A program made the position numbers and the translations under genes. DNA of 64,000 nucleotides from Hypericibacter adhaerens (lineage in GTDB: Bacteria; Pseudomonadota; Alphaproteobacteria; Dongiales; Dongiaceae), in assembly GCF_008728835.1 (NCBI RefSeq), contig NZ_CP042582.1, positions 1,302,001 through 1,366,000 on the forward strand, given 5' to 3'. Positions 48,875 through 57,601 of the stretch are shown piece by piece (position 1 is the first letter of the stretch; each line of letters begins with the position of its first letter). A model generated the notes under the pieces. The model saw only the letters and a program-made list of their open reading frames with translations. It searched no databases and had not been told where the DNA came from.

Positions 48875-50008
48875 ATGCGCATCGATCTGACCGAGGAACA
48901 GGGCCTGCTCAGGGACAGCGTCCAGCGCTTCGTGGCCGAACGCTATCCGTTCGATCGCCGCCAGAAGCTGGTGGCTTCGACCGAAGGTTACAGCGAGGAG
49001 GATTGGCGGAACTTCGCCGATCTCGGCTGGCTGGGCCTGCCCTTGCCCGAGAGCGCCGGCGGGCTCGGCATGGGACCGGCCGAGGTCGGGCTGGTGATGG
49101 AGGCCTTCGGGCGCGGGCTCGTGACCTCGCCCTATCTGGCGACCGTGCTGCTCGGCGCCGGCGTGATCGCCGCAGCCGGCTCGGCCGCGCAGAAGGCGGA
49201 GATCCTGCCCCTGGTGGCGGAGGGCCGGCTGAAGCTCACGCTCGCCTATGCCGAGGACGATCGCCAGGACCCTGCCGCGATCGCAGCCAAGGCGGAGCCG
49301 GAGGGGGGCGGCTTTGTCCTCAGCGGCGTCAAGACCGCCGTGCCCTATGCCGCCGCGGCCGATCGGATCCTGGTGGCGGCGCGGACCGGCGGACGGGCGG
49401 GCGACGCCTCCGGCCTTTCCTTCTTCCTGCTCGACCGCAACCAGCGTGGGCTGGCGCTGCGCGATTATGCCGCCCATGACGGCAGCCGCATCGCCACCCT
49501 GCATCTGGACCGGGTCTCGCTTGGGCCGGACCGGCTGGTCGGGGCCAAGGATGGCGCCCTGCCGGTGCTGGAGGCGGTGCTCGACCAGGCGCGTGCCGCG
49601 CTCTGCGCCGAGGCCTCTGGCGTCGCCACGGCGGTCTATGAGAAGACGCTCGCCTATTTCAAGACGCGCGAGCAGTTCGGGAAGCTCATCGGCAGCTTCC
49701 AGGCGCTGCAGCATCGCCTCGCCGATGTCTATATGAAGAGCGAGCTGCTGCAGTCGGCAGCCCTCGATGCCGCCGAGGCCGCGGCGCTCGGCGATTCCCG
49801 GGCCCGTGCGGCCGGCGTCTCCGCCGCCAAGTCGCTGGTGGGAACGCTCGGGCGCGAGATCGGCAAGGAGGGCGTCCAGCTTCATGGCGGCATCGGCATG
49901 ACCTGGGACTACGAGGCCGGCCATTACCTGAAGCGTCTCACCTTCATCGATCTCGCCTACGGCGATTCGCACTGGCATCTGGAGCGCTACCGGCGCCTCA
50001 CGATGTAA
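48875..50008 (+). CDS. Acyl-CoA dehydrogenase, second subunit
   Basis: 377 residues. It has the L-T-E-E-Q-G-L-L-R-D-S start of the family, a divergent middle domain without the usual T-E-P/S-E-P-x-A-G-S-D motif (V-T-x-A-Y-A-E-D-D region instead), and a C-terminal R-E-Q-F-G-K-L-I-G-S-F-Q-A-L-Q helix with L-H-G-G-I-G-M-T-W. Such pairs usually form alpha2beta2 enzymes. ATG 48875 is preferred, with GGAG 7 bp upstream; GTG 48869 overlaps the previous stop. Confidence 0.88.
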   Translation: MRIDLTEEQGLLRDSVQRFVAERYPFDRRQKLVASTEGYSEEDWRNFADLGWLGLPLPESAGGLGMGPAEVGLVMEAFGRGLVTSPYLATVLLGAGVIAAAGSAAQKAEILPLVAEGRLKLTLAYAEDDRQDPAAIAAKAEPEGGGFVLSGVKTAVPYAAAADRILVAARTGGRAGDASGLSFFLLDRNQRGLALRDYAAHDGSRIATLHLDRVSLGPDRLVGAKDGALPVLEAVLDQARAALCAEASGVATAVYEKTLAYFKTREQFGKLIGSFQALQHRLADVYMKSELLQSAALDAAEAAALGDSRARAAGVSAAKSLVGTLGREIGKEGVQLHGGIGMTWDYEAGHYLKRLTFIDLAYGDSHWHLERYRRLTM

Positions 50009-50048
50009 CGGGTCGCCTTTCCGCCACCGCCCTGGGGATGACAGCAGC

Positions 50049-50861
50049 ATGACGGACGATATCGTTCTGACACGGCGCAACGGCGCGGTGCTGGAGATCA
50101 CGCTGAACCGGCCGAAGGCCAACGCCATCAACCGCGCCATGAGCCGCGCGATCTACCGGGCGGCGAAGCAGCTCCAGGACGACCCCGCCTTGAGCGTGGG
50201 CATCATCACGGCGGCCGGGGATCGCGTCTTCTGCGCCGGCTGGGACCTGAAGGAGGAGGCGGTCAGCTACGATCCGGCCGCCGATTCCGACCCCGAGCAG
50301 GGCAGCGGGCCCGGGGGCTTCGCCGGCATCACGGAATATTGGCGCCTGACCAAGCCGATGGTGGCGGCCGTCAATGGCGCGGCCGTGGGCGGCGGCTTCG
50401 AGATCGCCATCGCCTGCGACGTCATCATCATGGCGGAGACGGCGTTCTTCTCGTTGCCCGAGATGCAGCGCGGCATCATTCCCGACGGCGGCGCCATCCA
50501 GCGCCTGCCGCGGCTCATCCCCTACAATGTCGCGAAGGAGCTGCTGCTGACCGGGCGGCGCATGGAGCCGGACGAGGCCCTGCGCTGGGGGCTGGTGCAC
50601 AAGGTCGTGCCCCAGGCGGCCCTGATGGAGGAGGCGCGCGCCAAGGCCGCCGAGATCGCGAAGGGCGCGCCGCTCGCGCTGCAATCGATCAAGGAGGTGC
50701 TGCTGGCGATCGACGGGATGGGGCTGCCGGCGGCGATGAAGAAGACCAAAGCCGGCCATAGCGGGCTCGACTATTACGAGCGGCTCTGGCGTTCGGAGGA
50801 CATGAAGGAAGGCATGCGGGCCTTCGCCGAGAAACGCGATCCGGTCTGGAAGGGGCGGTGA
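50049..50861 (+). CDS. caiD: CaiD-like crotonobetainyl-CoA hydratase/enoyl-CoA hydratase
   Basis: 270 residues, crotonase fold. It keeps CaiD-specific features: I-T-L-N-R-P-K-A-N-A-I-N near 17-28, F-C-A-G-W-D-L-K near 61-68, G-P-G-G-F-A-G-I-T-E, P-D-G-G-A-I-Q-R-L-P and the C-terminal A-F-A-E-K-R-D-P-V-W-K-G-R. The family hydrates crotonobetainyl-CoA to carnitinyl-CoA. With the paired dehydrogenases 40 bp upstream it could act on a betaine-type acyl-CoA. A general short-chain hydratase role is the main alternative. Confidence 0.75.
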   Translation: MTDDIVLTRRNGAVLEITLNRPKANAINRAMSRAIYRAAKQLQDDPALSVGIITAAGDRVFCAGWDLKEEAVSYDPAADSDPEQGSGPGGFAGITEYWRLTKPMVAAVNGAAVGGGFEIAIACDVIIMAETAFFSLPEMQRGIIPDGGAIQRLPRLIPYNVAKELLLTGRRMEPDEALRWGLVHKVVPQAALMEEARAKAAEIAKGAPLALQSIKEVLLAIDGMGLPAAMKKTKAGHSGLDYYERLWRSEDMKEGMRAFAEKRDPVWKGR

Positions 50862-50914
50862 GCCTGCGCCGCGATGGCCGGCACCGCCGGCCCATCGCCC
50901 CGGCCTCCTGATCC

Positions 50915-51142
50915 TCAATCTGGCGTCTTGTCCCCGTCCTCGGCGCCGCTCGTCGCCGCCGGGCTGCCGCCTTCGAGGCGCTTGCCCTCGAGGTCGCGGC
51001 CGGTCCGGTCGCGCTCGGCCTTCATCTCCAAGAGTTCCGCCTTGGATCGGCCGTATTTGCCTCGATTTGCCGCGGCGGCGCGCTTCTCTTCGCGGCTCTG
51101 TCGCGCCTTGCGAAATTTGTTTAGATTGACGACGTCGCCCAT
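50915..51142 (-). CDS. DUF4169-family small protein
   Basis: 75 residues beginning G-D-V-V-N-L-N-K-F-R-K-A, the conserved DUF4169 start, then a highly charged helix. Function unknown; common in alphaproteobacteria, often near fumC and sspB, as in this window. ATG 51142 has AAAGGCGG just upstream; the open frame to 51211 lacks conserved residues. It converges on caiD. Confidence 0.8.
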   Translation of the reverse strand: MGDVVNLNKFRKARQSREEKRAAAANRGKYGRSKAELLEMKAERDRTGRDLEGKRLEGGSPAATSGAEDGDKTPD

Positions 51143-51291
51143 GGCCGCCTTTGCCCTGGTGTCACGGCTACCGGAAGCTGTCCCCCCGGCAGCCCGGACC
51201 ATCGGAATCATGAGGCAAGCCTAGCGCAAAGCCACCTCGCCCGGAAGGGGAGCGCCCGCCCCCGACACTCCCACCCCGCACGAGAGTCGAA

Positions 51292-54200
51292 ATGACGAAG
51301 AAAATCCTGATCGCAGTCGGTGCCCTCCTGGTGCTGGCGGTCGCCGCCGTCCTGGTGGTGCCGAGCTTCATCGACTGGAACGGGTACAAGGCGCAGATTG
51401 AATCCGAGGCGCGCAAGGCGACGGGGCGCGATCTCAGCATCGACGGCGACATCTCGCTGGCGCTGCTGCCGGCGCCGAAGCTGTCGGTCGAGGGGGTGCG
51501 CTTCGCCAATGCCGAAGGCGGCAGCGCCCCCGACATGGCGACGCTCGAATCCCTCGATGTCCGCGTCGCGCTGATGCCGCTCCTGAGCGGCAAGATCCAG
51601 GTCACCAGCCTGACGCTGGTGAAGCCGACGGTTCTCCTCGAGAAGCTGCCCGACGGGCATGGGAACTGGGAGATCGCGCCCGCCGGCCAGGCGGCCCCGG
51701 CGCCGAGCGAGGCCGCGCACGAGGGCAGCTCCGGCACGGGCGGGCTCGCGCTCTCCTTCGACAGCGTGCGGATCGAGAACGGCACCTTCATCTATCGCGA
51801 TGCCGCGGCGGGCTCCGAGCAGAAGCTCGAGGCGCTCGATTCCGAGATCCATGTGGGCTCCCTCTCAGGTCCCTTCGATGCGACCGGCACCGCCACCTAT
51901 CAGGGGATCAAGGCGCGCTTCGAGGCGAATGCCGGCGCCCTCAATGCCGGGCAGCCCGCCACGGTGCGGCTGAAGCTGGGGCTGGGCGATCCGGAATCCA
52001 CGCTCGAGTTCGCCGGCATGGTGACGACCGCCTCGGAGACGGGACCCCACCTGACCGGCAAGCTCTCGGCCGGCGGCAACGATCTGAGCGCGCTCCTGAA
52101 GACGGTCTCGCCCGACAGCGGATCGAACGCGCTGATGAAGCAGAAATTCGCCCTGTCGGCCGATATCGACGCCGGCGCGCAAGGCGGCAGCGCCAAGAAC
52201 CTGACTCTGGCGCTGGGCGATCAGCAGGCGACGGGCGAAGCGACGGCCGAGCTGGGCGAACTGATCAAGGCCAAGCTCACCTTGTCGCTGCCGGGGCTCG
52301 ATCTGGACAAGCTGATGGCCTCGGCGGCGCCTGCCGCGCCGGCCGATCAGGGCCAGGCCCAGCAGGCGGCGGCACCCGTGCCGCAGACGCGGGGCCCCAG
52401 CTTCGCCATCCCGCAGAACATCCAGGCCGATATCGATCTCGGCATCGAGGCGATCAGCTACAACAGCGGCGTCGTCAACAAGGTGCGGATGGTGGCCCAG
52501 GTCGCCAATGGCGAGATGTCCTTGACGCGCTTCAATGCCAGCCTGCCGGGCGGCTCGGATGTGGCGCTCGCCGGCAAGCTCGCCGCGGTCGAGGGGGTGC
52601 CCAGCTTCGCCGGCACGCTCGAGCTCCATTCCGACAATCTGCGCAGCCTGCTCGAATGGCTGAAGGTGGCGATGCCCGCCATGCCGCCCGACCGTTTGCG
52701 CAAGCTCTCGCTCTCCTCGCGGGTCACGGCGACGCCGAGCCAGCTCCAGATCGCGGAGATGGATCTGCGCTTCGATTCCTCGCGGGTCGCGGGCGGCGTC
52801 GTGGTGGCGCTGCCGAACGGCGAGCGCAAGGTGCCGGGGCTCGGCATCGGTCTTGCCATCGACAAGATCAATCTCGACGCCTATCTGCCGCCCGAGGCGG
52901 CCGGCAGCGGGACGGGCACGCAACCGGCGCCGACGCAGCCGGCCACGACGGACAACAACAACCAGGCGGCGACCCAGCCGGCCGATGCCGCCAAGGCGCC
53001 GCCCTCGGGCGGCCTGCCGCTGGATGCGCTGAAGCCGCTGGCGGGGCTCAACGCCAATGTCGAGCTCAAGGTCGGCAGCCTGACCATGAACGACCAGACC
53101 GCCAAGGGCGTGCATCTCGATGCCACGCTGCAGGGCGGGACGCTTACGCTGCGCGATGTGAGCGTGAAGGATTTCGCCGGCGGGTCCGGCAATCTCTCCG
53201 GCACGGTCGCCAATCTGGCGACGCAGCCGACGCTCGACAGCCAGTTCAACCTCAAGGTGGCCGACGCCACCCGCGTGCTGCAGTTCGCGGGCATGGAGAA
53301 TCCGCCGCAGAAGCTGGGCAAGCTCGCCTTCACCGGCAAGCTCTCGGGCGGCGGGCAGCAGGTGGCTTATGACATCGCCTTCGACATCGCCGGCATCGGC
53401 GCCAACGGCAAGGCCACGGGCACGGCGAGCGGGCTCGGCGCCGGCATCCCCAAGGTCGACACCGATTTCGCGCTGACGGCCAAGAATGCCGGGCCGCTCC
53501 TGGAGATGGCGGGGCTCGCGGGCGCCTCGGGCGCCAAGCTGGGCCAGCTCGATTTTTCCGGCACGGCCAAGAGCGGCGACGACCAGATCACCTACAACGC
53601 GGCCCTGGCGCTGGCCGGTATCTCGGGCAAGGGCAGCTTCAACGGCGCGGTCTCGGGCCTGACCGGCACGCCGCATGTCGACACCCAGATCGACGTCTCG
53701 GCGGATAAGCCGGCGGCGCTCCTGGCCCTCTTCGGTATCGACGGGCCGACGGCGGCGAAGCTCGGCGCCCTGTCGATCAAGGGGACGCTCAAGGGCGGCG
53801 CCGACGACATGGCGCTCAACCTGGCGCTGGGCGGGCTCGGCGGCAGCGCCACGCTCCAAGGCGGCATCAAGGCGATGGCCGCACCGCCCAGCTTCAACCT
53901 GGTCATGACCGCCAACCATCCCGAGATGCGCCAGCTCGCGGCCGCCTTCGCCCCCGACGCGGCCCCCGGCAATGCCAGCCTCGGGCCCCTGAGCCTGTCG
54001 GCCACGGCGACCGGTACCACGCAGGATGCCAAGGTCACCGATCTCTCGCTCAAGATGGGCCCGAGCGATCTCGCCGGCACATTGGATTATGTGGCGCCCC
54101 CGGACGGGCGCCCGACGCTGACGGCCAACCTCACCAGCACGATGTTCGACATCTCGCCCTTCGTGCCCGCCTCGAAAGGCGGCGGTGGCGATGCCAACAA

Positions 54201-55524
54201 GAAGAACGCCCCGGCCGGGGACCGCTGGTCGAAGGCGCCGCTCGATCTCTCGGCGCTCGACACCCTGGATGCCGACGTGACGGCCAAGGCGCAGCATTTC
54301 GTGATGAACGACACGAAGATCGACAATCTCGATGCGCATGTGACGCTCAAGAACGGCACGCTCGTCATCGACAAGTTCACCGGCAATACCTACGGCGGCG
54401 CGGTCGATCTGGCGGGCACGTTGGTGGGCCACGGCACGCCCACCTTCCAGGGCCGGCTCTCGGGCACCAATCTCAGCAGCAGCGAGCTGATGGGATCGGG
54501 GCTGCTCGCCGACCGCATCACCGGCCCGGTCTCCGTCACCACCGACCTCAATGCCGCGGGCGCCTCGATGTCGGAGATGGTCTCCAACCTCAACGGCAAC
54601 GGCAACGTCAATGGCGACATCACGGTCTTGAGCAAGATCGAGCAGCAGGTGGGCTCGGTCGGCCTCAATCTCCTGGGCGCGCTCGCCCAGCAGAAGCTGG
54701 GCGGGGTCGGCACGCAGATCCAGGGGCTGACCCAGATCGCGGATACCGCCTACCGTTCCTTCACCGGCGTGCCCAACAGCCTTACCGGCGATTTCCTGAT
54801 CCGGAACGGCAAGGTCACCACGGACAACCTGGCACTCGCCAATTCGAACGCGCGCGCGCTGGCGCAAGGGGCCGCCGACCTGCCGGCCTGGACGCTCGAT
54901 TTCCTGGCGACGATCTTCCGCGCGCCCGATCTCAACCAGCCCTTCCTGCAGCTCAACCTGAACGGCCTGCTCGACCAGCCCAACACCAAGTTCAAGGCGT
55001 TCCAGGGCACCAATGCGAGCGCGCCCGCCGCCAGCGACCTGCTGCAGCAGGTGCTGCCCAGCGGCACGAGCAACAGCGGCACGCAGAAACCGGCCAACAT
55101 CTGGCAGCAGATCCTCCCGGGCGTGCTCGGCACCGGGCAATCGGGCGGCGGTTCCGGCACCGGCACGCCGGCGGCGATCCCGGACCAGACGGCACCTGAG
55201 CCGGGGTCGGGCGGGCTCACCACCGCACCGGCGACGGCCGTGCCCGACAGCGGCAGCGCGACACCGCCGGCCGCGAACGACAATTCGACGGCCGCGCCCG
55301 GCGCCTCCGGGCTCACCAACCCGCCCGCGACGACCGACACGGCGCCGGCGCAACCCGACAATTCGGCCCCCGACAGCTCGACGGAGGAACCGACGGGCGA
55401 ACCCGGGGCGGGCGGGCTGGGGGGCAGCAGCCAGAACAATCGGCAGCCGGCCCAGCCGAACAGCGCGCTCAACAAGGTCCTTCAGGGAATCCTGCAGCCG
55501 CCCACGCAGCAACAGCAGCAATGA
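51292..55524 (+). CDS. AsmA-family large envelope protein
   Basis: 1410 residues. One N-terminal membrane anchor (4-24) is followed by an AsmA domain (about 27-170, with F-I-D-W-N-G-Y-K and G-R-D-L-S-I-D-G-D). A long periplasmic beta-rich region has recurring G-x-L-x-G repeats (about 180-1170), an AsmA_2/C-terminal motif is near 1080-1240, and a Pro, Gln, Thr and Ser-rich tail ends in a poly-Gln run. AsmA-like proteins are thought to bridge inner and outer membranes and move lipids. About twice the length of E. coli AsmA. No operon partner is evident. Confidence 0.85.
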   Translation: MTKKILIAVGALLVLAVAAVLVVPSFIDWNGYKAQIESEARKATGRDLSIDGDISLALLPAPKLSVEGVRFANAEGGSAPDMATLESLDVRVALMPLLSGKIQVTSLTLVKPTVLLEKLPDGHGNWEIAPAGQAAPAPSEAAHEGSSGTGGLALSFDSVRIENGTFIYRDAAAGSEQKLEALDSEIHVGSLSGPFDATGTATYQGIKARFEANAGALNAGQPATVRLKLGLGDPESTLEFAGMVTTASETGPHLTGKLSAGGNDLSALLKTVSPDSGSNALMKQKFALSADIDAGAQGGSAKNLTLALGDQQATGEATAELGELIKAKLTLSLPGLDLDKLMASAAPAAPADQGQAQQAAAPVPQTRGPSFAIPQNIQADIDLGIEAISYNSGVVNKVRMVAQVANGEMSLTRFNASLPGGSDVALAGKLAAVEGVPSFAGTLELHSDNLRSLLEWLKVAMPAMPPDRLRKLSLSSRVTATPSQLQIAEMDLRFDSSRVAGGVVVALPNGERKVPGLGIGLAIDKINLDAYLPPEAAGSGTGTQPAPTQPATTDNNNQAATQPADAAKAPPSGGLPLDALKPLAGLNANVELKVGSLTMNDQTAKGVHLDATLQGGTLTLRDVSVKDFAGGSGNLSGTVANLATQPTLDSQFNLKVADATRVLQFAGMENPPQKLGKLAFTGKLSGGGQQVAYDIAFDIAGIGANGKATGTASGLGAGIPKVDTDFALTAKNAGPLLEMAGLAGASGAKLGQLDFSGTAKSGDDQITYNAALALAGISGKGSFNGAVSGLTGTPHVDTQIDVSADKPAALLALFGIDGPTAAKLGALSIKGTLKGGADDMALNLALGGLGGSATLQGGIKAMAAPPSFNLVMTANHPEMRQLAAAFAPDAAPGNASLGPLSLSATATGTTQDAKVTDLSLKMGPSDLAGTLDYVAPPDGRPTLTANLTSTMFDISPFVPASKGGGGDANKKNAPAGDRWSKAPLDLSALDTLDADVTAKAQHFVMNDTKIDNLDAHVTLKNGTLVIDKFTGNTYGGAVDLAGTLVGHGTPTFQGRLSGTNLSSSELMGSGLLADRITGPVSVTTDLNAAGASMSEMVSNLNGNGNVNGDITVLSKIEQQVGSVGLNLLGALAQQKLGGVGTQIQGLTQIADTAYRSFTGVPNSLTGDFLIRNGKVTTDNLALANSNARALAQGAADLPAWTLDFLATIFRAPDLNQPFLQLNLNGLLDQPNTKFKAFQGTNASAPAASDLLQQVLPSGTSNSGTQKPANIWQQILPGVLGTGQSGGGSGTGTPAAIPDQTAPEPGSGGLTTAPATAVPDSGSATPPAANDNSTAAPGASGLTNPPATTDTAPAQPDNSAPDSSTEEPTGEPGAGGLGGSSQNNRQPAQPNSALNKVLQGILQPPTQQQQQ

Positions 55525-55564
55525 GAAGCATTCGCCCGTGCGGCATTTTTGCCGGCCGGGCCGC

Positions 55565-55586
55565 TTGACCTTGCCACGGGGGCAAG
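55565..55586 (+). promoter_or_regulatory. CueR/HmrR-type copper operator upstream of copZ
   Basis: TTGACC at 55565-55570 overlaps CTTGCC-ACGGG-GGCAAG at 55570-55586, a perfect 6+5+6 inverted repeat like the CueR/HmrR boxes of copper-induced promoters. The expected -10 near 55590 is poor. No merR-type gene is in the window. Confidence 0.6.
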
Positions 55587-55626
55587 CCCCATCTCTGTTC
55601 CATCGAACAGCGTGGGAGCGACGGTC

Positions 55627-55824
55627 ATGTTGAGATTCAAGGTCGAATCGATGAGCTGCAGCCACTGCGTCCGCACCATCGAGACGGCGCTGCGCAAGCT
55701 GGCACCCCAGGGTGCCGTCACGGTGGATCTGGACCGCCAGGAGGTCTCTCTGGCGGCCGACATCGACGCCGCCGCGGCGATCGCCGCGATGAAGGCGGTG
55801 GGCTATGACGCGGCGGTTCTCTGA
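55627..55824 (+). CDS. copZ: Copper chaperone, heavy-metal-associated domain
   Basis: 65 residues, a single ferredoxin-like HMA domain. The metal motif is M-S-C11-S-H-C14. It binds Cu(I) and delivers it to partner proteins. ATG 55627 has GGGAG at 55612-55616; the frame upstream to 55549 crosses the operator and is not coding. Its last codons overlap the multicopper oxidase start by 20 bp. Confidence 0.88.
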   Translation: MLRFKVESMSCSHCVRTIETALRKLAPQGAVTVDLDRQEVSLAADIDAAAAIAAMKAVGYDAAVL

Positions 55825-57343
55825 CCGGACGGGCCGCGGCGGAGCGCGCAACCTGGCCTCCCTGTCGCGGCGCCATTTCCTGCAAGGCACGGCCCTGCTG
55901 GCCGCCGGTGCCGCGTTCGCCCCGCCGCTGGCCCGCGCCGCGGCCGGCGACCCCGTCGCGCTGCGGGTGACGACGCGCCAGCTCGACATCGCCGGGCGGT
56001 CCGCGACCGTGTTCGGGCTGCAGCAGCCCGACGGCCGGCCGGGCCTGATCGCCAGGGTCGGCGAGGATTTCGCGGTCCGGCTGGAGAACGGCCTGACCGA
56101 TCCGACCCTGGTCCATTGGCATGGGCTGACGCCGCCCTGGCGCGAGGACGGCGTGCCGGGCATCTCGCAGGATCCCCTGGCGCCCGGCGCCGCCCAGGAC
56201 TACCGCTTCCCCCTGACGCGGTCCGGCACCTTCTGGATGCATTCGCATCTGGGTCTCCAGGAGCAGCAGCTTCTGGCGGCACCCCTGATCGTGCAGGAAG
56301 CCTCGCCGCAGGACGAGCAGGAGGTCGTGCTGCTGCTGCACGACTTCTCCTTCCGCGCGCCCGAGGAGATCCTGGCCGGGCTCCAGGCGGGTACGAGGGG
56401 CGGTCCTGGCATGAGCATGTCGGGAGACGGTGCCTGGACCATGGATCACTCGTCCATGGACCATGGCTCGATGCCCGGCATGAGCATGGATGGCGGCGCC
56501 ATGGGATCGATGACGATGTCCGGCGGCATGACGATGGACATCAACGACATCGAGCACGACGCCTATCTGGCCAACGACCGCACTCTCGACGATCCCGAGC
56601 TGGTCGCGGTCGAACGCGGCGGGCGCGTTCGCCTGCGCATCATCAATGGCGCGGCCTCGACCGGCTTCACGATCGATCTGGGCGCCGTCGAAGGCGAGCT
56701 GATCGCGGTCGACGGCCATGCGATCCTTCCGGTCAAGGGACGGCGTTTCCCGATCGCGATCGCGCAGCGGCTCGACATCCGGTTGTCGCTGCCGGCAGAC
56801 GGGAGCGCGGTGCCGGTGCTGGCCTTGCGCGAAGGCGCCCTGCAGCGCGCGGGCGTGATCCTTCAGCCGCCGGGGGCGGCGGTCGCCAGGATCGCGCCGG
56901 TCGGCGATGTGGCAGCGCCCGTGCTCGATCTGGCGTTCGAACGGACCCTGCGCAGCGCCGCGCCCCTCACGCCGCGCCCCGCCGACCGGGCGCTGACGCT
57001 GGCCCTGACCGGCAGCATGGCGGGCTATCGCTGGGGGCTCGCCGCTTCGAGCGGCGCCGGACCCTTAACGGCACGGGACGGCGAACGGATCGAGGTCGCC
57101 CTGGTCAACCAGACCATGATGGCGCATCCGATGCATCTGCACGGCCATATGTTCCAGGTCGTCGCCATCGACGGCGAGCGGCTGGCGGGCGCGGTGCGCG
57201 ACACCGTGCTGGTGCCGCCGGGCCGGAGCGTCGGCATCGCCTTCGATGCGGACAATCCGGGACGCTGGGCGTTCCATTGCCATCACATGTATCACATGGC
57301 GGCGGGCATGATGACGACCCTCGCCTATGAGGGCATCACCTAG
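55805..57343 (+). CDS. Tat-exported multicopper oxidase (CueO/CopA-like)
   Basis: 512 residues. A Tat signal, L-S-R-R-H-F-L-Q-G near 20-28, is followed by cupredoxin domains. Copper ligands: H104-W-H106-G, H146-S-H148, H441-P-M-H-L-H-G-H and H491-C492-H493 with H497 and M502. A Met-rich insert near 199-246 (repeated S-M, D-H and G-M units) resembles the CueO copper-sensing loop. It probably oxidises toxic Cu(I) in the periplasm. It is translated with copZ under the upstream copper operator. Confidence 0.9.
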   Translation: MTRRFSDRTGRGGARNLASLSRRHFLQGTALLAAGAAFAPPLARAAAGDPVALRVTTRQLDIAGRSATVFGLQQPDGRPGLIARVGEDFAVRLENGLTDPTLVHWHGLTPPWREDGVPGISQDPLAPGAAQDYRFPLTRSGTFWMHSHLGLQEQQLLAAPLIVQEASPQDEQEVVLLLHDFSFRAPEEILAGLQAGTRGGPGMSMSGDGAWTMDHSSMDHGSMPGMSMDGGAMGSMTMSGGMTMDINDIEHDAYLANDRTLDDPELVAVERGGRVRLRIINGAASTGFTIDLGAVEGELIAVDGHAILPVKGRRFPIAIAQRLDIRLSLPADGSAVPVLALREGALQRAGVILQPPGAAVARIAPVGDVAAPVLDLAFERTLRSAAPLTPRPADRALTLALTGSMAGYRWGLAASSGAGPLTARDGERIEVALVNQTMMAHPMHLHGHMFQVVAIDGERLAGAVRDTVLVPPGRSVGIAFDADNPGRWAFHCHHMYHMAAGMMTTLAYEGIT

Positions 57344-57587
57344 GTTCGACCGCTTCGAGCACGAAGACGCGCACGGCGCTCGAGAGATTGCCGGCGGGCT
57401 CGTCCCGCTCGGCGCGGTCGCGGTCGATCTGCTCGATCAGCGCGCCGACCGCGAGGCCGCGGGCCGCGGCGATCTTCTGCAGCCGGTGCCAGAAGGCGTC
57501 CTCGAGCGTGAGGCTGGTGCGATGCCCGGCGATGGTGACCGAATGCTTGCGCAGCCTGCCGCTGCCGGTCCCGCCGCCGGGCGCCAT
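57336..57587 (-). CDS. Ribbon-helix-helix (RHH_4) protein
   Basis: 83 residues. The core R-K-H-S-V-T-I-A-G-H-R-T-S-L-T-L-E-D-A-F-W is the RHH_4 pattern, followed by A-A-A-R-G-L-A-V-G-A-L-I. It is a probable DNA-binding protein with unknown targets. ATG 57587 lies 14 bp after the fumC stop on the same strand; the open frame extending into fumC is rejected. It overlaps the end of the oxidase gene by 8 bp. Confidence 0.8.
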   Translation of the reverse strand: MAPGGGTGSGRLRKHSVTIAGHRTSLTLEDAFWHRLQKIAAARGLAVGALIEQIDRDRAERDEPAGNLSSAVRVFVLEAVEPR

Positions 57588-57601
57588 GGGACGGCTGGCT
57601 C

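Noticed and set aside
51865-56163. A 1432-codon minus-strand open frame opposite the AsmA gene and the multicopper oxidase start
   Set aside because: It crosses two convincing plus-strand genes and a copper operator, and its translation is compositionally biased with no fold signature.
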